Shown here in pieces: positions 22,691-34,600 of a stretch of DNA of 64,000 bases. Origin of the DNA: Gautieria morchelliformis. Its lineage: Eukaryota > Basidiomycota > Agaricomycetes > Gomphales > Gomphaceae. The position numbers and the translations under genes were made by a program. Under the pieces are notes generated by a model. The model was not told the origin of the DNA. It worked only from the letters and a program-made list of their open reading frames with translations, and searched no databases. Location: the NCBI GenBank assembly GCA_015179125.1, contig WHVA01000117.1, positions 186,001 through 250,000 on the forward strand, given 5' to 3'. How positions within the stretch are numbered: position 1 is the first letter of the stretch; the number at the start of each line of letters is the position of its first letter.

Positions 22691-23516
22691 TGGTAAGGTT
22701 ATACAATCCCCTTTGTACTTCATACCAATTGTATTTAATAGTTGATTCCTGCTATCTATTTGAGAGGTCCTATCCCACATTCTATCTAGTCCCAGGAACT
22801 GTCTAAGACAGTTGTGCAAGGTAACCACCACCCAAGCATCAAAACCCATGTAAAGGTTTATGTTCCCCAAGTTCCAGGAATGGCAGTGTGAGTGAAGGAA
22901 GGGATGTGGCCACTTGACAATCAAATAATCACTTTGAGATGTTATGAGGCATTCAAGCAATTTGTTTACCCAGGCTGAGATTGTCAGATGAGAAAAGAAA
23001 GTGATGAGAAAAGAAAGTGATGAGAAAAGAAAGTGATGAGAAAAGAAAGTGATGAGAAAAGAAAGTGATGGGTGTCGAGTGGAGAATGCAAAGGCCGGTC
23101 AGCACCCCAACACCCCGAATAATCAAAAAGGGGACAAAGATGTACCCACCCAAATCTTCCAAGATCGACCTCCCTCATCCACGTCACTCCCGAGGCATCG
23201 CGCTAAAGTTGTCGAGGACGTCTGTCAGAGTCAGAGAATAGTTTAGCGTTGATGGCGGATTCCGTGTGTCTCAGCACCGGTGTGTTGATCCGCCCAAGGC
23301 AGCAGATGTATGTGCTTGCAATGGGGTCGAGGATACTTCTCCATGACTGCTTATTTGTTCTCTAGACTGCCTGCAATATCCATCCACAGACAGGAGTCAT
23401 GTATTTTATATTAGCTTAAAAGAATAAAATAAATAGAGCACTGAGGAATGAGTGTGTCACAATATACACTGTTTCCTCAGTGTATGCACAACCTGACTAA
23501 GCTTAGTGCAGGGTAC
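22691..23516. repeat. non-coding tail of family H, with 16-bp tandem repeat at 22987-23066
   Basis: It matches 41893-42361 apart from a block missing in copy 2. Copy 1 has five exact units of GATGAGAAAAGAAAGT (22987-23066) followed by unrelated sequence to about 23330; copy 2 lacks all of this. The shared sequence resumes at the CTTCTCCATGACTGC string. Confidence 0.65.
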
Positions 23517-24760
23517 CTGATGATGTTCCAGATTTGTCATATGACTAGGCTGATGGGAAAATGTTGTCGAGCAAGTGAATGAGAACTCCAAAGCTGTTGC
23601 TTTTGGAGTAGTAAAGAGTAACAGTTGTAATGAACTCTCAACCAAGACTTGAAGAAAATTGATGGGAAATAGACCATACAGTGAGCCCATGTTATACGAC
23701 ACTCAACTACACTCAACCACATCCAGGGCCAATGCTCAGTATGCACTGACAACCCTGCCCTTCCCTGGCCTCCCTGACCCTTGACCAACCTTGGATGCTG
23801 CATACTACGTGAGCCACTTCACTTACATTGTTCCAAAAGTGGAAGTGCAGAAGGGGAGTGGAGCCCAGTGTCAGCAGATGACCATCTGTTTCTCTCTTTT
23901 GTCTCTTTTGTCTCTTTTGTCTCTTTTGTCTCTTTTGTCTCTTTTGTCTCTTTCCTCCTCTTCTATGACACTTTCTATTCTATCATCATCCCCCTTCTAT
24001 AGCACCTGACCCTCCTCCTAATATGCTTGTTCCTGTCTGACTCCCCTCTGGTGCTGCTTATGTCATGGTTGATAGCTACTATATAGTTGTTGCTTAGGTA
24101 AGGGAATCCTCCCCATTTTCTCTTTGGATTCCTTTCACCTAGGTACACCGCTTCTTGTAGTTACTGACATCCTCTAATGGACTACTTTGGATTTGCTTCA
24201 CCTAGTCCTGTGTGGGCTGGTGAGGTTTCCCTTACACCCAGTGTCTAGGATAGGTCATGTTCAATGGCAAGATATTCATGGTGCAATTCCTTTCCCACCA
24301 CCATTCTTTATTTGGAAAAGGGACTCCATCTTGGCAATCAAATACCTCAAATAGATCCCCTCTTTCCATTTGGACTTGCTTGGGTGGGTGTGATTTGGTA
24401 TGAAAGTGCAGGAGGATCCTGACACCAAACCCAATAATATTCTACAGCTCCCCTCCTGCAACCACACTTTGCTTTTGGATGAAGGTGAACCAAGAGGAAC
24501 AGGAGGAACAGTAGGTGGACCGGGGTTGACCTCTCTTGACAATTCAACTGCTTTGCTCACTAATATTTGCTCCTATTCACGGTCACACTCCTTTTAATAG
24601 CTTCCATACACACACTCCTTTGTCCACTCTATCTCTTACACTCCTTTGTCCATTCTATCTCTTACACTTCTTTGTCTGCTCTATCTCTTACACTCATTGC
24701 TATTTTACCTCCTTACTAATACAGACTAATAAACACCTTTTAATTGTAAAGATATTCTCT
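23517..24760 (+). repeat. repeat X, longest copy (probable Gypsy LTR and flank)
   Basis: The inverted counterpart is split into 42366-42723 and 48030-48838 by the chromovirus insertion. It contains a GTCTCTTTT 9-bp tandem array (23892-23954, about six units; only about two in the inverted copy) and a 30-bp tandem (CACTCCTTTGTCC-type units, about 24608-24700). No protein motif. CpG is nearly absent compared with 7991-8286. Confidence 0.65.
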
Positions 24761-24839
24761 CTTGATGGTGAAGATTTAGGACACATAAGCCATATATAGG
24801 ATATATGATGTACACTCCACCAACAACAGTATCCATGAG

Positions 24840-25174
24840 GCAGATTATATTTTACAATATAAAGCCAAAATTCAGTGTACATGAAGGAAGATTCAGGACA
24901 CATACAAGCCAAAAGTCAGTGTATGTGAAGGCCAATATCCGGGACACAGACAACATGAAGGTGGAAATTCAATGTACATGAAGGCCAAGGTCCAGGACAT
25001 GGACAATGTGAAGGTATTCAGGACATGTACAAGCCAAAAGTCAATGTACCTGAAGGCCAAGATCCATGACATAGACAATGTGAAAGCAAAAATTCAATGT
25101 ACATGAAGGCCAAGATCCAGGACACAGACAACCTGAAGGTATTCAGGACATGTACAAGCCAAAGTCAGTGTATG
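24840..25174. repeat. minisatellite, about 125-bp period, roughly three units
   Basis: Units start near 24893, 25018 and 25144 (AGGACAYRTACAAGCCAAA) and contain shorter GAAGGCCAAGATCC and ATTCAATGTACATGAAGG sub-repeats. It ends exactly at the Gypsy C LTR boundary (25175). Confidence 0.75.
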
Positions 25175-25388
25175 TGTAAAGATGACGATCTTATGCCTTG
25201 TGTCACAAGGGCACAACAGAACTTGACCAAGGAGTGGTATTCTGAATGCTATGTAGTGACAGTGTAAGGGTAAGATGTGATGGGAACTGCTGACCGGTTC
25301 CCACGCATAAACTATACAGTGGGTCCCTAAGGGGCCCACTGGGATTATGTAATAACTAGTGTACAGATAGATACATAGGTTATTTACA
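25175..25388 (-). repeat. 3' LTR of Gypsy family C copy (minus), 214 bp
   Basis: It starts TGTAAATAACC on the minus strand (25388) after an AGAGGGGGAGGG polypurine tract and ends CATCTTTACA (25175). It is the same length as and closely similar to the plus-strand LTR at 58844-59057. Confidence 0.85.
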
Positions 25389-25422
25389 CCCTCCCCCTCT
25401 ATAGACAACTATAGGGCACTGC

Positions 25423-27469
25423 TTAGGACTCATAGAGGTCATCCATGATGGCATCCTCTAGTGATTCCGATATGATGACACTGTCATCGTATGGGGCTGG
25501 TGGAGCATGTGACTCCTCCGGAGGCACCTCCGCATCCACGGGGGTGGTTGGGTGAGGTGGTTCTGCCTCACCACTGGCAGGGTTTTCCGCTTGGTTGATG
25601 AGGCCAGTGTCCTCACAGAGCATGGCCTCGACGGCCGGGTCCTTGGCCTGGGGAGGAGGCCGGAAGCGCGCCAGCTCTTGATTGAGCTGAGCATGGGTGA
25701 GCAGTCGTGGCACCGCGGCCCTCATGTGGCTGGTCTCGAGGACCTTTTGTTGGCCCTCCCGTGCGGCGGCACTGAATGCCACGCCGGTGAGGCTGCGCTG
25801 AACGTAATGTTCAATGCACACCGCTCATTCACGGGTGACGCCAGCGTAGTGGGCTAGCCATCGCGCGATCTCAGCAAGTGGGATGTTGGGGCCAGCTCGG
25901 CTTCCCACAGGATATGGACCCGTGATGGATAGCCGCAGGCTGGTGCTCTGCGGTGTCAGGAATTCCCTGGCATCGACGAAGCTCGACCATTGGTCGGTTG
26001 AGCCGAACAAGTTGAGGAGTCTCAACTTGAGAGGTGATGCGACCCCTTTAACTCGGGGCGTGAGTGCCTTCAACCATATCCAGACATCCATGTCATCTAG
26101 GTTGAAGGTTCCATCCACGTTGTCGCGGATGGCGGTGGGGATTCCTTCGGGGTTATGTATCCAACCCCTTAGGATAGCGGTGATGTCGTGCGGGGTACCG
26201 CTCCCTATTACGAGACAATCCCATTTGGGATTGCAAGCGCGTTGCTCACACTCAATGCGCTTGAACACGCCGATCATATCGCATGTGCGCACGAATTGCG
26301 GCATGTCTTTTGCACGCGCTAGGAGCTCAACGAAGTGTGGGTCATTGAGCGGGCAGACGTCGTGCCATTAAGTACGATGCTGCTGCACCTTTCCTACTGG
26401 TCGTTGTGGTAGGAGGCCTGTCTCAGAGGTCGGCAGGTCTCCGAGTGGTATGATCACTCCCTCCCCTGGGTAGGGAGGGTGAACTGTCCCCGCCGGTAGC
26501 GGCAGGTCTATGTGAGGCCCGATATACTGGGCCTCAATCAACGCTACCTGCCGTTGTAGGGCAGGGTCATTGATCGTGTGCGATGGTGACACTGCCAGGT
26601 ATGTGCTGATCGCACTTTCCCTTGCAATGGCTAGACCATTGACGGTGTTGGGGGTGCCACGCAATTTCTTGTGCTTTTTTTTTGGCTGCTCAGCCAGACG
26701 CTGAGCTCTGTCCGGGTTGTATGTCTGAGTCAGACTCCCATCCTTCTGGGACGCTGTACGCTATGTCAGATGGTGCGCTCCGCCCCTCTGTCGTTGTTGG
26801 GGTGGGAGCCGATCACCAGGATGCTAGCCCTCATGTTGCGCATGCTGGCAAGGGTGCCGTGGCACAAGGTGATGAGGGCCCGGCCACTGGGTCTGTGGCC
26901 GGGTCATGGCGTGGCCTTTTTGAGGCTGCATGGGCGAACTTGAGCTGGAGCTGGAGCGCACTCAGCTGCTCCTTGAGCTCTTTTACTTTGGAGTGCTCGA
27001 CTTCGAGCGTGTTGTCGCGGTCTTCGACTGCGCGTTGCAAGTCCTTGACCTCCTTTTTGAGGTCATGGACGTCCCGCAGGGGCTCCTCCCGCACGTCACG
27101 CGCGATGCCCCTCAGGAGCCATCCCCAGGCCACATTGACGATGTCGCCGACTTCATCCCACAGTTTTACTTTGCGGGTGCCTGTTGCAGCCCATAAGTGC
27201 ACGGCGTAGTTCGTGCAGGTGGCGCAATCATCTGGGTGGACGATTGCCAAGGCCTCTTCCCATCCTACGATCATCCGGTGTTCTTGGTCGACTGGAGCTT
27301 GTAGGATGTCTGCGGCCCCCTGTCTCGGGGCCATTGAGCATGTCGCAGACGTTGACGGATCAATGTCCATCCCATCTTTGAGGGGCATCATCTTCATGGG
27401 GAGATGATGGTGGTTTGCTTCCAAGAAGCGATGCACCCTCGGAACGATCTGAGGCGAGACTTTAACCAT
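25423..27469 (-). pseudogene. extra ORF downstream of integrase in Gypsy family C (ORF3), broken
   Basis: This sense-orientation ORF lies between pol and the 3' LTR, the position where env sits in some retroelements. Part 1 (27469-26831, true ATG) contains a heptad-like coiled coil (HDLKKEVKDLQRAVEDRD and onwards). After a frame change, part 2 (from about 26720) has a basic PKKKHKK string, then a soluble, Trp-rich globular region (WDCLVIGSGTPHDITAILRG; DDMDVWIWLKAL) and an acidic C-terminus ending at 25423. Two in-frame stops (TAA about 26365, TGA about 25822) are single C-to-T changes from CAA and CGA. No signal peptide or membrane segment, so it is not an envelope protein. Roughly 660 aa if repaired. 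Function unknown. Confidence 0.6.
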
Positions 27470-27512
27470 TCCGTGGCTGGCGTGTCATGTGGTGTGCACC
27501 TGACAGATGCGT

Positions 27513-28860
27513 CTAGTGGCATCTGGGGAGGTTGCGTGGCTTGCCCACCCCCTGGAGCTCTAGATAGCTATCTAGGGCTTCAAGATCCTTGCATGATGAC
27601 ATGGGTTCCCATGACGTCACCTAGGGTCCAGCGGACCTGGAACTCCAGGTCCGTTGAGTTTATCCATCGATGTGCAATAATCTCGTCGATGAGCCACTCC
27701 TCGACGTCATTCGCTCCAAAGTCATAAAATGACTTGGCCTCATGACGAGGGAACACACGTCGTTGTTAGCCTCATATCATTGTACGAGGCTTGAATGGAA
27801 GAGCGGTAATATACGATGGCTTTTCAGCTCGTCAGGAAGCTCAAGGGTCACTGTCAAGGTGTCGTTATGTGCCTCAACGACGCGGTATGGTCCGATGTAC
27901 CATGCCACGAGTTTTCTGGCTCTTCCTTTCAGGAGAGTTAGGTTTTGGGTCAAGAGGTAGACGCGGTTGTTGGCCGCGTACCTGTCGCTCACCAGACGTT
28001 TCTTGTTCGCATGAAATGTTTGCGTCACTCGATGCTCAATGATTGCATTGTGTGCCGCCATCAGGTTCCATCTTGCCTGATGTGCAAATCGGGCTACTCC
28101 CTTAAACAGGGTGTCCGCAGCTATGGGGAGATCTCTCCGCGGCATATAGCCATGGTTCAGCTCGAAGGGCGCGAACCCTGTGGTTGTGCTGTTGTTGCTG
28201 GTGAGGGCGACCTCAACCATTGGGCATTTCAACGCCCAATCCTTCTGATCATCCCTGAGGACCGCGCGCAATATCTGTCCGATCGAGCGGTTTGCGCGCT
28301 CGGTCGCTCCATCCGTTTGGGGATGGAAGGCAGTCGACATGAGGAGCTTAGTTCCCATGAGTCGCTGTAGTTCACGCCAGAAGATCAACATGAACTTCGA
28401 GTCTCTATCCGAGACGATGGAGTCAGGAACTCCATGGAGTCGAACGATTTCCTTCAGAAACAGCCAGGCTACTCCCTTGGCTGACATGCTCGTTGTGGTT
28501 GGGATGAGGTGGACATGCAATGTTAGTCGATCGATGACTACCATCAGGTAGTCCCAGTCATTATATTTGGGCAGGGGCCCCATGAAGTCGATGCCAATTG
28601 ACTGCCACGGCCTATCTGGAATGGGTAGGCTGTGTAGTAAGCCTTTGGGCCATTGTGGCCCGGTTTTCATCATCTGGCACTTCGCGCACGATGTGCAGAA
28701 TGACTCAATGTCTGGGCTCATGCCTGGCCACCAATATGACCTTCGAACGTAGTTCGATGTCTTCATATGGCCATAGTGACCGACCCTCTGGTGTGCTTGA
28801 TCGATGATTATTTCGATCAGCCTCCTTCCCCCCTGAAGAACAGATCGGGGGACAGCGATG
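27513..28860 (-). pseudogene. Gypsy family C integrase with chromodomain
   Basis: On the minus strand: zinc-binding HHCC (H..GHYGHMKT; C-TSC-AKC at about 28680-28790), catalytic core with D (IDFMGPLP), D (SDRDSKF) and E (TERANRS), then a GPY-type block (YIGPYRVVEA). The integrase frame is open from 28766 to 27777. A chromodomain follows in another frame, EEWLIDEIIAHRWINS (about 27640-27700), with a second frame change before WEP and a helical end; its stop is at 27513-27515. Chromodomains steer insertion towards modified chromatin. Two small indels after the core break the fusion. Confidence 0.85.
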
Positions 28861-30105
28861 ACGTCTCATTTGAGCTGATTCTTTGTCCAAATCAGCCCGT
28901 CCCGTATTCCAAATCTCGGGTGCGCGTCCGGGTGCTCCATGATCTTTGATAACAGACTCTGACATCATCATTGTCGTCGTCGTGTGATGTGGCGGCATCC
29001 GCAGGCTTTTGTGGGCCCTCGTTTAATGCGGTGGATTCCATTATCCGCGCCTCCGTCTTCTCTGCAAGGTGTTTATACCGTCTCGATGCTGCTGTTCGCA
29101 GCTCGATATACCGGTCGGTGGGCAGTAGTTCACCTTCAGGGTCTAAACGCATGTCTGCGTTTACAAAGACGTTGTCCGGGTGATTGTCATCACTTGTGTC
29201 ACTCTCATAGTAGCGCGACAGGCAGTCCGCTACCTTGTTCTCTACACTGTCAACATGCACGGTGTTGAAGTTGAAATGGGACAGGAACTCCCACCATCTG
29301 ACCTGGCAGTCAGATAGGCTCTTCTGGGTCTCAAAGTATTCGAGCCCTTTTTGGTCTGTGACGAGGGTGAACCTTTGTCCCAGTAGTTTATCCTCTCATT
29401 TCATGAGAGCCTCGAGCACCGCGGTTGTCTCGTGCTCGTGAGTCCGGTAGTGTTGCTGAGCAACACTGAACTTCTTTGACAAGAAGCCAGCTGGCCGACA
29501 GGTTTTCCAGTCAGGGCCTTGGCCATAGACCGCACCGACGCTGGCTTTTGACCCATCAGTGATCACCCAGATTGGCTCTGGGCACTGTGCGTCTATTGGA
29601 CGCAGGATCAGGGCCTTACAGGCCAACGCTTTGATGCTCTGCCAGCATTTATCCAGCAGTGGCATCCATTCTAATGGACGGTTGTTACACGCACAGCCCG
29701 ATAGTGGGGTCGTGTATGCACGAACATCTGGCATGTAATGTGCCAGATACTGTACTAGCCTGAGGAAACGCTGGACGTCGTTGAACGTCCACGGCCTTCA
29801 CCACTCGCGAATGCGCTGGATCTTGTCCTCATCGGCATGTACACCTTGGCCATCGATGATGTGGCCGAGGCACTCCATTACAATGGAATAGAGATCAACC
29901 TTTTTCTTGCTCAGAAAAAGGTGGTTCTTCCTCAGTCTGTCAAAGACAATATAGAGGTGCTCCTCATGCTCTCGTATCGAGAGCAAGAAAATGAATATGT
30001 CGTCCATGTAGACATGGACGAAGCGACCTATGCAGTCGTGGAAAATGGCTGTCATCAGCCGTTGGAATGTCGATGGGGCGTTACAGTCTCCCATCTGTAT
30101 GAGGG
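28861..30105 (-). pseudogene. Gypsy family C reverse transcriptase (C-terminal half) and RNase H
   Basis: The minus strand opens at 30105 in mid-RT (CNAPSTFQRLMTAIF), with the active site VYMDDIFIF, the thumb (QRFL.LVQYLAHYMPDV) and RNase H with TDGSK and a YRTHEHETTA block. Stops at about 29798 and 29396 break the frame. The frame runs on through a linker (28892-29260) to integrase. The 5' half of RT, protease and gag are missing: homology to 58844-64000 stops sharply at 30105, where an unrelated plus-strand gene fragment begins. Confidence 0.85.
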
Positions 30106-30612
30106 AACACTGATCCCATACACAAACACAAGCTCAGCCCCACTAAATCTCAGTATCCCAAAGATCGTCAGGTCCAGGAAAGGCGTGGAGGGTCTGCCAG
30201 CATGGAAGCAGGCAGTGAGAGACTGGGAAGCAGCCGACCCGCAGCGAGGACATAACGTCGCACTGAAAGATTGGAGGCCCGAGTGGCTAACTGGCAAGTT
30301 CAAGCCTTTATTTGCTCAGATGTACTATAACGAAAAGTTGTTGCGCTGGAGTATATTGAATGGTGGGTGTTTCATATTCAAGTTCTTTCCAGTCGGTCAG
30401 AATGACACTGTGTCAGTGACCGCAACGATCACACCTTTCTCGAAGCATGGCCTGAAGCCTCCGTAGGATTCACACCATTGTTCAAGGCCATCCAGGAACG
30501 ACGTATATCAGATGGAATCTCAAAGCAGCGCAAGAGCAAGTTTGGCACTCCAGCACAAAGGGCGAAGGATCAGAACGTGCGTTTACAAAGGCAGGGAGCG
30601 GGCACTAATTAA
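30106..30612 (+). pseudogene. fragment of a multicopy basidiomycete hypothetical gene
   Basis: It begins in mid-protein at the junction with Gypsy C. AWKQAVRDWEAADPQRG and LKDWRPEWLTGKFKPLF are hallmarks, as I recall them, of a repeated family in mushroom genomes with no assigned function. After about 30420 the protein-like frame shifts by one (DRNDHTFLEAWPEA) and continues through a basic tail to TAA near 30612. Truncated at the 5' end, with one frameshift or a missed tiny intron. Confidence 0.5.
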
Positions 30613-30699
30613 CAAGCGGTGGTATGACCCCATAAGCATGTATTATTGCAATTGAGATATAGAAGAATCATACATAGTCAGAGCTGAGAGCTGCGTTGC

Positions 30700-30845
30700 C
30701 CCAGATTGGTCACCAGCGCCGTGCGGACTGCAAGCTGCGCGCCGGCGTCCCACACGACGCTGGTGCGGCCACAGATTGGCCACCAGCGTCGTGCGGGATG
30801 GAAGCTGCGCGCCTGCGTCCCACCCGACGCTGGTGTGGCTCTGGG
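30700..30845. repeat. 70-bp GC-rich tandem duplication with palindromic edges
   Basis: Two units (from 30701 and 30771) share AGATTGG, CACCAGCG, AAGCTGCGCGCC and GACGCTGGTG. The inter-unit stretch is an inverted repeat (CACGACGCTGGTG and CCACCAGCGTCGTG around 14 bp). A further CACCAGCGTC half-site follows at about 30852. Confidence 0.7.
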
Positions 30846-31324
30846 GGCCACACCAGCGTCAGCGTGGTGCGAGCCGCGTCCCCACTCGGTGTTTTGAATC
30901 TTCTCCCAGCACCAGCAGTAGAAGAGCGAAGAGCGGCGAGAGGTGAGCAAGGTCCCGAGGGCGGTCACGTGCACGCATCGCGGGATAGTCCGCGGGCGTC
31001 AAGGCGCCGCGGCACCAAAAAGGCCGGTAAATTTGGCGACATAAGATGAATATCGCTTACTATGCTCCGTCGGCAGGATCGTCCTACTGAGTATGACTAA
31101 CTTTCAGTAATTAAGTATGCGTACACGATGGATCACATGCAGGACGTTTCTTCTGTGGTGTCCCGGACCGTGATAGTTACGATGAGGTGTGAATGAATTC
31201 ATGAAGGTCACCATGAGCTAGTAGCTACTAGTAGCGCTGTGGAACAAGGCGGCATGTGATGATTGGGAAGTCGGGAGAGCTCCGTATGGTCACACGGCCA
31301 AAGCTTCCATTACAACTATGCACG

Positions 31325-31333
31325 TCAAAGGGA
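31325..31333 (+). promoter_or_regulatory. near-match pheromone response element
   Basis: TCAAAGGGA matches 8 of 9 positions of the HMG-factor site ACAAAGGGA known from Ustilago and Cryptococcus mating genes. It lies 306 bp upstream of the PRM1 ATG. Confidence 0.4.
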
Positions 31334-31433
31334 CACAGCCCAGGCAAGTAATTTTAGAGAAGAACAAATAAGCTGAGGATCATCAGTTACGAGCGCGCAC
31401 AAAAAAGGCCGAGTTCCTGGTCACAGGCGGCTA

Positions 31434-31442
31434 ACAAAGGGA
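31434..31442 (+). promoter_or_regulatory. exact pheromone response element ACAAAGGGA upstream of PRM1
   Basis: An exact match to the basidiomycete pheromone response element (bound by Prf1/Mat2-type HMG factors), 197 bp before the PRM1 start codon. PRM1 is pheromone-induced in other fungi, so the position makes sense. A 9-mer may also occur by chance; another copy at 36169-36177 has no evident target gene. Confidence 0.55.
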
Positions 31443-31638
31443 TTCCCGTACTCACTCCATGAACGAACAATGGCGGTAGCATCCGTGAATCCTTATTGTG
31501 TCGATATTTCGGGCGCAGAGAAAACCAGTGGCATGCTGCGAGCCCTCCCACCCCACGAACACTCCTTCGCTTCTCTTCACGTTCAACACACGAAAGTATC
31601 GGTACCACGGCTCATCGCAGGATCGATTCCCCGTCACC

Positions 31639-34600
31639 ATGTCTTCACCAGCCCCAAGGTGGCCAACTCCCCCTCCAATCTACGAGCACCCAGTTACGCT
31701 CACTACGTCTCTTAAACCGTATCTCACTCTTCCGTATCTCCTGAGGTATGCTTTTCTCATCTCGGTCGCATTCGACGCGCTGAGCTAGCACCTTGCAGTC
31801 TAACTTGGCTTGCATATCCAATCCTTTCGCTCCTGTTCGTCGCATTTCGGCTTCAACTTTCTCTGGCTTCGGCAGAGAACGCAGTGTCAGATGCCAAGAA
31901 CAACTTGCTCGCCAGTTGCAAGGCTGCAGAACAGGCCGCCACATCTGCCGCCAGTCTTCCTAGATACATGGCTGTCGGAACCAACAAGCAGATTGTCGAC
32001 GCAGTCAATAGTACAATGAATGGCGCCAGAGAGGCTCTAATACTTTCTCTCACCGTGATGGAAGCGATTATCAACTTCATTATTGACACCTACCGATCGA
32101 CGTTTCTGTGCTTTGTTGAGCTTGTCGTCCGCGGTGGTCTTGATATCCTGATCAGTGCTGTACAAGAGGTACGCAGCTTTCATCATCAGCACCAGCTCGT
32201 TTTAACATCTTCAATAGCTCCAACAGTTTATTCAGAACTCATTGAGTTCCATCCGTACCTCCATTCAGAATGATGTGGCCGGTGCCAACTCCGCAATAGC
32301 TTCCGCTGTCAACGGTATCAACAAAATCCTTCCTTTTGGTGCCAACATCAAGGTACCACAGTTTAGCATTCCCAGCCTTAACGCTTTGAATAACGTTACA
32401 CTGCCCACCGACTTCGAAAACGCATTAATAAGCCTCAATTCGTCTATCCCATCCTTGGATGCTCTTCGCAACCAGATTACAGACTTGTGCGTTGTATTTC
32501 TTCCGCACTCAAACGTACACTTCATTAATATGTGAGCTTGTAGCGTTGATACCCCTTTCGAGTTGGTGAAGAAGGATATCAACGACACTTTCCTGGGCTT
32601 CTCCTTCAACGAATCCGTTCTGCCTGTCCCGCAGATCAATACTGTCTCGTTCTGTGGCCAGCTCGATACTGGAGTCGTTGACGATTTGGGTTCAGCACTG
32701 ATCAAAGTTGCCCAAATTGGAACCATTATCCTAATTGTTTTGGCTTTACTTCTTCTTGCTGGCCATTGCCTTCTGGAATGGTATAAATGGCGATGCCTCC
32801 GGCAGTCGCTGGAGAGGACTCGCCTCGCATGGTCAACGGATCCCACCGTTTACCACGTGACTGCAGTTACCTCGACTCCCTCGCTACATATGACCGACCA
32901 CAATCTTCTCACATTGCATGCAACTTCCACCCATCCCCTCCTCGCTCGCCTCGCGAATAAGATTGCAGCTGTCTGTCACCTGACACCCAGCCAGTTTGTT
33001 CATCTACAATTCTTCTTCCACTACGTCTTCCATCCGCCAGCACTCGCCTGTTTCCTCATTGGTTTCTTTGGGCTATTATCTGTGGAGCTACAGCTCCTTG
33101 CGTTGGGACCTGTTCAGGCCAAGTTCTCCCAGCAGGTGTCGACGTCTGTTTCTTCCTTTAGTAACACAATAGCCGACTCCATGAACGCGTCGATGCAGAA
33201 CCAATCAGCAGTCTATGCTGACTCTATCAACGGGCAGGTATCTACCATGCAGGCTAGCATCAATAACGGCCTGTTTGGCTGGGTGAATGGAACAACGAGC
33301 ACTCTGAACGGCACTCTTAACACCTTCTACACGGAGGTCCAAAATACGGTTACGGCTCTACTTGGTGGGACAATTCTCGACCAACCAGCTCAGGAATTTG
33401 TACGCTGCATTATCGGCACGAAGGTGCAGGCACTCGAAAATGCACTCACCTTCTTGCATGATAATCTCAACGTAAACCTTCCGGTTATCAATCAGACAGT
33501 CCTCCTTCTTTCTCCTGCCCAAGTGAACGAGGCTGCTCAACCCATTTCCCAAGCAGCCGTCGGTTCAAATGGCTCTAATGGGGGTATTGTTGGTAGCGTC
33601 GTGAACCGCTATGTCAATGACCTGAAAAAGGAGCGCATAATGTTTGGAATTTTCATGGGCCTTTGGGGCGTGGTTGTGTTCATGGCGCTATGCATCATAT
33701 TCTGGCATTCGTATGGAAAAGTATGGTTGCAAGCGCACAAACGCAAAAGATGGCAACGGGCGCAGCATAGAGACGTCGACACCGTCGTTCGTGCCTGGAC
33801 GCATGACAATGGGTCCAATAATTCCGCGCCTCCACAGCTCACCAACGAGAAGGAGAAAGTGCTGCATAGCTTTGGACCAATGGCTTCACCGGTGAAGACG
33901 GGCTTCTTTGCGGCACTGAGAAAGGCGGCCGCGGAAGCTAATGGGCAACGATCCATGGAGCGGACTATCTCCAACCCCACCTCAGAATCGTCCAGCCATG
34001 ATACATCATCTTGGGAGAGGCCTAGCATGTTGATGGCCGTTGGCCGAAAGGCTATGGGTCGAGAGGTCCTTGTTCCTGATAATGATCCCGAAGCGCAAAG
34101 CCGAGGAACTTACAGCGACAAGACAGAAGTCTTCGAGGTTGAAATAAAGGAGGAGAAAGGAATGCCATGGTGGCGACGCCTGTGGAAGCGACGGGCCTCC
34201 ATCGATAGCTTTGAAAGTGGCGAGAAACCCAAGGTCCCGGCGTTCCCTATGGCGGAACGTCGCCATCCGCCTCCCAATTTAACGATTGAAACGAATATAG
34301 TGCCGCCACAGTCACAGCGCGATCGCTACCCAATCATTGTGCAGGATGAACCAGAAGTTGAACAAGCCGGTCACGAGCCACTTGTTTCGGCATGGTCCAT
34401 ATCTCCCGCTTCAGCGCCGACGCCGTGGGCACGACCTCCAGCGAATACTCTTCCTCTTCGTCTGAAACCTCGTCCAAGCGCAGCTCTCCCGCAGTCGGTC
34501 GACAGCTCATACGGCCCGTCACTCACGCTCTCTAATGCGACACCATTCAAAGGGCTTCCTCCCCCCCCAGGATCGTCCGTCCCTATACACCACGCCTTCG

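Noticed and set aside
22987-23066. Short direct repeats considered as a CRISPR array
   Set aside because: Units are contiguous with no spacers, and the genome is fungal.
26671-27209. Plus-strand ORFs over ORF3
   Set aside because: Shadows of the minus-strand ORF3 coiled-coil region.
27784-28807. Plus-strand ORFs opposite the integrase
   Set aside because: Antisense shadows of a well-supported integrase.
29837-30104. First part of a 209-codon plus-strand ORF
   Set aside because: Antisense shadow of Gypsy RT; only the part after 30105 reads like a protein, so the ORF is a chimera.
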